Below, piece after piece: positions 5,163 through 10,174 of a DNA stretch of 10,174 bases (its first letter is position 1; each line of letters starts with the position of its first letter). Below the pieces are notes generated by a model that worked only from the letters and a program-made list of their open reading frames with translations, was not told where the DNA came from and searched no databases. Source of the stretch: Nitrospira sp. UBA2083 (lineage in GTDB: Bacteria; Nitrospirota; Nitrospiria; Nitrospirales; Nitrospiraceae); NCBI GenBank assembly GCA_002331625.1, contig DCZN01000014.1:9551-19724 (forward strand), in the 5' to 3' direction. A program made the position numbers and the translations under genes.

Positions 5163-7109
5163 ATGTCCATACTGAAGAAGATTCATAGTCCCGCTGATCT
5201 GAAGCGAGTCGCTCCGGACCAGTTCCCGGCCTTGTGTCAGGAGATTCGCGAGCAGATCATTGGGGCGGTTTCAAATGTCGGTGGGCATTTGGCTTCGAAT
5301 TTGGGGGTGGTAGAGCTCACGGTCGCATTGCAATATCTTCTCGATACCCCGAACGACAAAATTGTTTGGGATACCAGCAATCAGTCCTATACCCATAAGC
5401 TCCTCACCGGTCGGCGCGAACAATTTCACACATTGCGGCAATACGGCGGGTTAAGCGGATTTTGTAAACGGGAAGAGAGCGAGTACGATACGTTCAACGC
5501 CGGCCATGCCGGTACCGGGGTGTCGGCTGCCTTCGGTATGGTTGAAGCTCGAGAGCAGTTGAAACAGAAACACAAGGTCGTCTGTGTCGTTGGTGATGGG
5601 GCGATGACCGCGGGAATGACGCTGGAAGGGCTGCACCATGCCGGGGGGCTCGGAAAAGATTTTCTCGTGATTTTGAACGACAATCAGATGTCGATCTCGA
5701 AAAATGTTGGGGCCATTTCCGCTTATCTGAGTCGGACCATCACGGGCGAGTTCTATGGCAAGATGCGCGAAGAGACCGGCCAGTTGTTGGGCAAGATTCC
5801 TCACATCGGTTCCGATATGCAGAAGCTCGCTCGTCGAGCCGAAGAGCTTGCGAAAGGTGTGATTCTTCCAGGATTGCTCTTCGAGGAGCTCGGTTTCCAA
5901 TACAGTGGACCTATCGATGGCCACAACTTTGAGCACCTGCTCCCGACGCTCGAGAATGTTTTGAAAATGAAGGGGCCAGTCCTGCTTCATGTCATTACGA
6001 AAAAGGGACTTGGCTACCAGCCGGCCATGAACAACCCGGTTTGGTTCCATGCCTGTCCTCCCTTTGTGCGGGAAACAGGTGCACCGGCGAAGAAGGCTGC
6101 TCGGCCTTCCTACACCGCGATTGCCATGGATGCACTTGTCAAACTGGCCCGCCAGGACAAGCGTGTCGTGGCTATCACGGCTGCGATGTGCGAAGGGACT
6201 GGGTTGACCGCTTTTGAAAAGGAATTCCCCGATCGTCTCTACGACGTCGGTATTGCTGAACAGCATGCGGTCACGTTTGCGGCCGGGCTCGCTGCGCAAG
6301 GCTTGAAACCGGTTGTCGCCATGTACGCGACCTTTCTTCAACGAGCCTACGATCAAGTCGTGCATGATGTTGCGACGCAGAACTTGCCTGTTACTTTCTG
6401 CATTGATCGTGGAGGGCTGGTTGCAGAGGACGGGACGACGCATCATGGTGCCTTCGATTATGCGTACCTCCGTCACGTTCCCAATATGGTTGTGATGGCT
6501 CCAAAAGATGAAAATGAACTCCAGCACATGGTAAAGACCTGTCTGGAGTTTAATGGACCGATTTCCGTGCGGTATCCACGAGGCGTGAGTCTTGGTGTCA
6601 AGATGGATCCGACTCCCCAGGCGTTGCCTGTGGGGAAAGGCGAACTCCTGAAGGACGGAACGGATGTCGCGATTATAGCGATCGGTGTCTCCGTGTGGCA
6701 GGCCGTTGATGCTGCTGAGCGTCTCCGTCAAGAAGGCGTCTCTGTGGCAGTCGTGAACGGTCGATTCGTCAAACCTCTGGATCAAGAACTTATTGTCGAC
6801 GTGGCAAAGCGGGTCCGCTATGTCGTGACGGTAGAGGAAGGCTGCAAGATTGGCGGATTTGGATCTGCCGTGCTCGAAACTCTTTCAGAGGCTGGGATAA
6901 CTGATGTGAAGACCAAGGTTCTGGGCTTGCCTGATTGGTATATTGAACAGGGCCCTCAAGACCTTCTCCGCGAACGATACGGGTTGACGGCTGAAGGGAT
7001 TTATCAGAGCGTGAAAGAGCTGATCGGCAAAGCACCAGCCGTCAAATCGCAATTTACCGGCGCAACCCTAGGTGGGCATCTTCCGCATGGAGACGAACAG
7101 GGTAGTTGA
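5163..7109 (+). CDS. dxs: 1-deoxy-D-xylulose-5-phosphate synthase
   Basis: This 648-residue cytoplasmic enzyme condenses pyruvate and glyceraldehyde 3-phosphate to DXP, the first MEP-pathway step. The thiamine-diphosphate motif runs from GDG (144-146) to LNDN (171-174). H42 (in GGHLAS), E366 (in IAEQHAVTFAAG) and H427 (in DGTTHHGAFD) match the key residues of E. coli Dxs (H49, E370, H431); H296 in FHACPPF matches E. coli H299. The C-terminal transketolase domain includes YPRG and GLPDWYIEQG. One position is odd: the usual DVGH is DTSN (70-73), so the conserved active-site His (E. coli H80) is Asn here. A tail of about 20 residues follows the normal end. A good Shine-Dalgarno fixes the start. 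ispG follows after 43 nt. It supplies isoprenoids for hopanoids, quinones and polyprenyl carriers. Confidence 0.96.
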   Translation: MSILKKIHSPADLKRVAPDQFPALCQEIREQIIGAVSNVGGHLASNLGVVELTVALQYLLDTPNDKIVWDTSNQSYTHKLLTGRREQFHTLRQYGGLSGFCKREESEYDTFNAGHAGTGVSAAFGMVEAREQLKQKHKVVCVVGDGAMTAGMTLEGLHHAGGLGKDFLVILNDNQMSISKNVGAISAYLSRTITGEFYGKMREETGQLLGKIPHIGSDMQKLARRAEELAKGVILPGLLFEELGFQYSGPIDGHNFEHLLPTLENVLKMKGPVLLHVITKKGLGYQPAMNNPVWFHACPPFVRETGAPAKKAARPSYTAIAMDALVKLARQDKRVVAITAAMCEGTGLTAFEKEFPDRLYDVGIAEQHAVTFAAGLAAQGLKPVVAMYATFLQRAYDQVVHDVATQNLPVTFCIDRGGLVAEDGTTHHGAFDYAYLRHVPNMVVMAPKDENELQHMVKTCLEFNGPISVRYPRGVSLGVKMDPTPQALPVGKGELLKDGTDVAIIAIGVSVWQAVDAAERLRQEGVSVAVVNGRFVKPLDQELIVDVAKRVRYVVTVEEGCKIGGFGSAVLETLSEAGITDVKTKVLGLPDWYIEQGPQDLLRERYGLTAEGIYQSVKELIGKAPAVKSQFTGATLGGHLPHGDEQGS

Positions 7110-7131
7110 TTAAACAGGCGAGGGGTGAAGG

Positions 7132-7145
7132 GTAAGGCGTAAGGC
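7132..7145 (+). repeat. Tandem GTAAGGC x2 before ispG
   Basis: Two perfect copies of the 7-mer GTAAGGC (7132-7138 and 7139-7145) follow a G-rich stretch. The second copy contains AAGG 8 nt before the ispG ATG and can act as the ribosome binding site; the first duplicates it. Such a repeat could change copy number by slippage and alter spacing. Confidence 0.55.
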
Positions 7146-7152
7146 GAACCGA

Positions 7153-8337
7153 ATGCATATCTCAAGGCGGAAAACACGTCAAATTTCAGTCGGAAATGTG
7201 AAGATTGGAGGGGATGCGCCGGTGTCCGTACAATCGATGTGTTCGACGGACACGCGTGATGTGGCTGCGACGGTAACCCAGATTCGGCAGCTTGAAGCGG
7301 CCGGCTGTGAAATTATTCGTGTGGCTGTTCCCGATGACGAGGCGGCTCAAGCGCTTCCGCAAATCAAAGCGGCGATGACGGTGCCGCTGATTGCCGATAT
7401 TCATTTTGATCATCGTCTGGCATTAAAGGCTGCCGAGATCGTCGATTGTGTCCGTATCAACCCGGGCAATATCGGGGCCTGGTGGAAAGTCGAAGAAGTG
7501 ATCAAGGCTGTGAATGAGCGAGGCATTCCCCTCCGGGTTGGAGTCAACGGCGGGTCGCTTGAGCGCCCACTACTGGAAAAGTACGGATGGCCTTCGCCTG
7601 AAGCATTGGCTGAGTCGGCACTCAATGCGGTGCGTGCCTTGGAAGATGTGGGCTTTACAAATATGAAAGTGTCGCTCAAGGCGTCGGACGTGCATCATGC
7701 CATTGATGCGTACTGGCTTTTCGCCCATCAGTCGGACTATCCGCTTCACATCGGGATTACCGAAGCAGGGACGGCGATGACCGGGGCGGTGAAGTCGTCG
7801 ATCGGTCTTGGCTATTTGCTTGCGCAGGGGATCGGGGACACCTTGCGCGTATCGCTGGCAGCTGATCCGGTCGAGGAAGTGAGAGTTGGGTTCGAAATTC
7901 TCAAATCGCTCGAATTGCGTCACCGGGGTATCAACGTTATCGCCTGTCCGACCTGTGGGCGTGTCGAAATTGATGTCGTCAAAATGGCGAATGAACTGGA
8001 AAAAAAGCTCGGCCATATTAAAACTCCGTTAAACGTGTCGGTGCTCGGATGTGTGGTGAACGGAATCGGAGAAGGAAAAGAAGCCGACATCGGCATTGCC
8101 GGGGGAGAGGGGAAAGGTATTTTGTTCAAGAAGGGCAAGCTTGTTCGCAAGGTTCCCATGGAAGAATTGATGGACACGCTGATCGTAGAAGTTGAACAGC
8201 TCGCCAAGGAAAAGGAAGCGGAAGGACAAGGCGACCTTGCTCCAGCCGTGGCCACACAGGAGTGGGAACCTCTCGTTCCTCAGTCGGCTCATTCCTCTAC
8301 CCGTGGGAAAGAAATACCGGTTCTGCCTCGTCGATAG
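7153..8337 (+). CDS. ispG: 4-hydroxy-3-methylbut-2-en-1-yl diphosphate synthase (IspG/GcpE)
   Basis: This 394-residue iron-sulfur enzyme makes HMBPP from MEcPP, the next-to-last MEP step. The N-terminal TIM-barrel part begins with RRKTRQISVGNVKIGG and VQSMCSTDT, and contains IADIHFD (80-86) and RINPGNIG (101-108), all IspG hallmarks. The [4Fe-4S] ligands are C265 and C268 in CPTCGR, C300 in LGCVVNGIGE, and E307, as in E. coli (C270, C273, C305, E312). ADIGIAGG (311-318) is also standard. The protein runs about 40 residues past the usual end; this tail (355-394) is rich in Glu, Pro and Ser, low in complexity and probably disordered. ATG 7153 gives the standard N-terminus. It lies 43 nt after dxs, so the two are likely one transcription unit. 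The reductant partner (flavodoxin or ferredoxin) is not in the window. Confidence 0.97.
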   Translation: MHISRRKTRQISVGNVKIGGDAPVSVQSMCSTDTRDVAATVTQIRQLEAAGCEIIRVAVPDDEAAQALPQIKAAMTVPLIADIHFDHRLALKAAEIVDCVRINPGNIGAWWKVEEVIKAVNERGIPLRVGVNGGSLERPLLEKYGWPSPEALAESALNAVRALEDVGFTNMKVSLKASDVHHAIDAYWLFAHQSDYPLHIGITEAGTAMTGAVKSSIGLGYLLAQGIGDTLRVSLAADPVEEVRVGFEILKSLELRHRGINVIACPTCGRVEIDVVKMANELEKKLGHIKTPLNVSVLGCVVNGIGEGKEADIGIAGGEGKGILFKKGKLVRKVPMEELMDTLIVEVEQLAKEKEAEGQGDLAPAVATQEWEPLVPQSAHSSTRGKEIPVLPRR

Positions 8338-8455
8338 TCTATAACCGGCGTCGGGCCGGCGCATGCTCCGACTGCGGGATTCAGTCCTCAGGGTTTTCTC
8401 ACCAAAGAAGCGGTTGACGAGCTCTCCTTAGGTCATGTATCTGTGCGATGGAGTT
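8338..8455 (+). other. Gap between ispG and the GT87 gene
   Basis: These 118 nt hold no recognisable gene. CCGGC (8347-8351) and GCCGG (8357-8361, positions approximate by one or two) can form a 5-bp stem, but no T-tract follows, so it is not a convincing terminator. TTGACG at 8414-8419 could be a -35 box with TATCTG (8438-8443) 18 nt further on; that would put the transcript start close to or past the gene start, so the promoter call is weak. Confidence 0.25.
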
Positions 8456-9802
8456 ATGGAACCGAAGTCCATCATCCGCTGGGTCAGTGAGTTTTTAGAA
8501 TCTCCACTATTTGCACGGCTGGTAAAAATCGGCCTGATGATTGCCGCGGCGGTGCACGGCTACATTATTTCTTTTGGGCGGTCGTTTCATTTCCGTGATA
8601 TCGATATCCATCGCGAGATTGGAAGGCGTTTTCTTTCCGGTGAATATCTCTACGCCAATGACTACTGCTACATGTATTTACCCACCACTGGAATCTATTT
8701 TGCGCCATTGACGTTCTTGGGAAGGAATGAGAGCCTCGCGTTACGCTACTTCATCGCGGTTGGGTGTCTGGTCCTGACCCTGTGGTGTATGCACCGTATG
8801 GTGTTCGGGATCAGGCAAATGAAGAAAAACAGCCTTCTCCTGCTTGGCGTCGGAGCCGGAGCGTTAACGCTCCAATTCATCTTGAATGATCTTGATGATG
8901 GTGGACCGCATCTCATGCTTCTCGGTATCCTCACCGGGGCGATCTACGCGATCTGGTCGGGCAGGGAACGACTCGGGGCGATGATTCTGGGGTTCGGTAT
9001 TACGCTGAAAATTACCCCTGCGCTCTTTGTGCTGTTGTTCCTCTGGAAGCGGCAATGGCGATTGGCCTCGTACACCGTGCTCGCTACGGTCTTTTGGCTG
9101 CTTCTGCCGGCCGTCTATATGGGACCGACGAATTGGTGGGCGCATCAAGCTGAATGGACACAGAATGCCGTGTTGTCCGTCCTCGACCGACAAGCGGACG
9201 GGCGGCAAGAAAACGAGCTCCAGAAGGCCAACCTTTCGCTCCGCCATACGTTGTTGCGTTATTTGGTGACCTATCCACCAGAACATCGGCTGCGGCAAGT
9301 GGACAACGCGTACAAGCCGGTGTTGGATCTTCCGTCAGGAGCTGCGACTGCGATCGTTGGAATTGCGGCGCTGACGATCCTGGGGCTCTTTGCGTGGACT
9401 AGTCGACGGGTGTTCGAAGGACCTGGAGATCCGACGTGGGGTAAGGATTTTGCTGGAACACTGCTCTTGGCCCTGTTTTTTTCACCGATCACGTGGGATC
9501 AGCATTTGGTCTGGATGATACCGGCTGCCTTTGTTGTGGTTGCTGCGGCGGCACGACTCAGCGGTGAGCTAGGCCGTACCGGGTACGCGATGCTGGCTCT
9601 GTACATTGTGCTGACGGCACTGCTGAATTACGAGGTCGTCGGCTCGGCCAGATGGGAGGCGCTGAAGAGTTATCATCATCTTGGTATCGCCATGCTGATC
9701 TTATATGGGCTGCTGCTGCGCAGTCGTGGCGATTGGAGTAGATTTTCCCCACAACGAGGAGCGATACACCCGAGCGCTTCCCGTGCGGTCAGTGAAACAT
9801 AA
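8456..9802 (+). CDS. GT87-type (DUF2029) polytopic glycosyltransferase
   Basis: This 448-residue protein has roughly ten hydrophobic helices. After the first helix (about 21-40) comes a loop with DIDIHREIGRRFLSGEYLY (48-66), then YMYLPTTGIYFAPL (72-85). An acidic residue followed by a G-x-x-x-Y pattern and a Y-x-Y-x-P stretch is the usual N-terminal pattern of GT87 membrane mannosyltransferases, whose donors are polyprenyl-phosphate sugars. The later GFGITLKITPALFVLLFLWKR helix also fits the family (K and P conserved). SPITWDQHLVWMIP lies in the C-terminal half. The acceptor is unknown: a lipid, glycan or even a hopanoid is possible. Position after the isoprenoid genes is suggestive only. ATG 8435 is an in-frame alternative adding 7 residues; neither start has a well-spaced ribosome binding site. 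Confidence 0.75.
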   Translation: MEPKSIIRWVSEFLESPLFARLVKIGLMIAAAVHGYIISFGRSFHFRDIDIHREIGRRFLSGEYLYANDYCYMYLPTTGIYFAPLTFLGRNESLALRYFIAVGCLVLTLWCMHRMVFGIRQMKKNSLLLLGVGAGALTLQFILNDLDDGGPHLMLLGILTGAIYAIWSGRERLGAMILGFGITLKITPALFVLLFLWKRQWRLASYTVLATVFWLLLPAVYMGPTNWWAHQAEWTQNAVLSVLDRQADGRQENELQKANLSLRHTLLRYLVTYPPEHRLRQVDNAYKPVLDLPSGAATAIVGIAALTILGLFAWTSRRVFEGPGDPTWGKDFAGTLLLALFFSPITWDQHLVWMIPAAFVVVAAAARLSGELGRTGYAMLALYIVLTALLNYEVVGSARWEALKSYHHLGIAMLILYGLLLRSRGDWSRFSPQRGAIHPSASRAVSET

Positions 9803-9954
9803 TCCAGTTACCTGCATCAGTCTAAGTGCTCCTTCCCCACTGCCAACCTCCAAGCCGTCACCCGCCATACCCAATGGAGTTTGTAACCGACCGAGATTGT
9901 CTTGCTCTTGTGTTGTGTTCGGGAAAACGAACCGATTATAATGCCGCCTCCCGG
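9803..9954 (+). promoter_or_regulatory. tRNA-Cys promoter region
   Basis: No gene is seen in these 152 nt. A perfect TATAAT lies at 9937-9942, with TTGTGT (9913-9918) 18 nt upstream as a modest -35. The segment from 9943 to the likely start near 9949 is very GC-rich, as in stable-RNA promoters under stringent control. A 5-bp inverted repeat, GTTCG (9917-9921) and CGAAC (9928-9932), sits in the spacer and may be chance. Confidence 0.65.
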
Positions 9955-10029
9955 GGCGCCGTACCCAAGTGGTAAGGGAGCAGTCTGCAAAACTGCGATG
10001 CAGCGGTTCGAACCCGCTCGGCGCCTCCA
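9955..10029 (+). tRNA. tRNA-Cys (anticodon GCA)
   Basis: The full cloverleaf can be folded by eye. The acceptor stem is GGCGCCG (9955-9961) with CGGCGCC (10019-10025), 7 perfect pairs. The D stem is CCC/GGG (9964-9966, 9976-9978) around AAGTGGTAA. The anticodon stem is GCAGT/ACTGC (9980-9984, 9992-9996) with loop CTGCAAA, anticodon GCA at 9987-9989. The variable loop has 5 nt. The T arm is AGCGG/CCGCT around TTCGAAC (10002-10018). The discriminator base is T (U73), which is a main cysteine identity element. CCA is encoded at 10027-10029. It decodes UGC and UGU codons. Confidence 0.98.
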
Positions 10030-10052
10030 AACCGCACTTCGTGTGACCCCGC

Positions 10053-10073
10053 GGCTCTTCAGGCGAAGCCTTT
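10053..10073 (+). terminator. Possible weak terminator after tRNA-Cys
   Basis: GG, a 2-nt bulge and CTTC pair with GAAG and CC around the loop AGGC, then TTT follows (10071-10073). It lies inside a larger CCCGCG (10048-10053) / CGCGGG (10087-10092) inverted repeat. The stem is short and the T run minimal, so the call is tentative. Confidence 0.25.
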
Positions 10074-10121
10074 CCGGTATTGACGGCGCGGGATAAACCC
10101 CTCCAGTGTCTTAGATTTCTC

Positions 10122-10174
10122 TTAGCTCGTGCCGCCGCGTTCGATCACATCGCGGCGGATAGGTACTTTGCCTC
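10122..10174 (-). CDS. Possible C-terminal tail of a minus-strand gene (partial)
   Basis: Reading the minus strand from the window edge gives GKVPIRRDVIERGGTS followed by a TAA (plus-strand 10122-10124). The codons are of the same style as the genes in this window (mostly C or G at third positions) and the composition is protein-like, but only 16 residues are visible. Two other minus frames are also briefly open. I do not recognise the family, and it may not be a gene. Confidence 0.2.
   Translation of the reverse strand, partial: GKVPIRRDVIERGGTS
10132..10158. repeat. 8-bp GC-rich inverted repeat (hairpin)
   Basis: CCGCCGCG (10132-10139) and CGCGGCGG (10151-10158) are perfect reverse complements with an 11-nt loop. 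No T-tract follows on either strand, so it is not a standard intrinsic terminator. It may overlap the end of a minus-strand gene. Confidence 0.5.

Noticed and set aside
5451..6785. Open minus-strand frame of 444 codons inside dxs
   Set aside because: It lies wholly opposite the well-supported dxs gene, is rich in His, Arg and Ser without any family motif, and is a usual by-product of codon bias on the opposite strand.
9701..10030. Minus-strand frame of 109 codons across the tRNA-Cys gene
   Set aside because: It is antisense to a complete, well-folded tRNA gene and the end of the glycosyltransferase.
1..10174. CRISPR arrays, insertion sequences, phage genes or toxin-antitoxin pairs
   Set aside because: I saw no evenly spaced repeats, transposase or integrase motifs, or terminal repeats. 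The region looks like stable core chromosome, despite the tRNA gene, which shows no duplicated 3' end in the window.

Overview
The window reads as a single stretch of a moderately GC-rich, Gram-negative bacterial chromosome. Nearly every gene lies on the + strand and spacing is tight. The gene set (squalene-hopene cyclase, MEP-pathway genes, an Mla-type lipid transporter and an outer-membrane barrel) fits a hopanoid-making diderm. Sequence style and gene order recall Nitrospira/Nitrospirota, but that is an impression from memory, not a search result.

Layout. Bases 2-202 are the C-terminal end of squalene-hopene cyclase (shc/hpnF), whose start lies outside the window. Its stop overlaps a TTG-started hopanoid-associated nucleosidase/phosphorylase (hpnG, 199-1026). 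Then come mlaE (permease, 1029-1796), mlaF (ATPase, 1799-2557), mlaD (MCE protein, 2570-3013), a periplasmic MlaC/HpnM protein (3081-3713) and a short Omp85-type barrel with no POTRA domains (3730-4938). Overlaps or gaps of 2 to 67 nt make 2-4938 a probable single operon. It joins hopanoid ring formation, side-chain processing and a path from the inner membrane through the periplasm to the outer membrane.

After a 224-nt gap holding a 9-bp inverted repeat and a strong ribosome binding site come dxs (5163-7109) and ispG (7153-8337), the first enzyme and a late enzyme of the MEP isoprenoid pathway. They supply the precursors of squalene, hopanoids and polyprenyl carriers. A GT87-type polytopic glycosyltransferase (8456-9802) follows; its family normally uses polyprenyl-phosphate sugars. 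The last part holds a complete tRNA-Cys(GCA) gene with encoded CCA (9955-10029) behind a perfect TATAAT box, then about 145 nt with hairpins and possibly the tail of a minus-strand gene.

The most notable reading is that hopanoid synthesis is wired directly to an MCE/Mla lipid transporter that ends in an Omp85 barrel instead of MlaA, with isoprenoid supply genes next door. This suggests a dedicated hopanoid, or hopanoid plus phospholipid, trafficking system. That function is inferred from gene order, not shown by the sequence.
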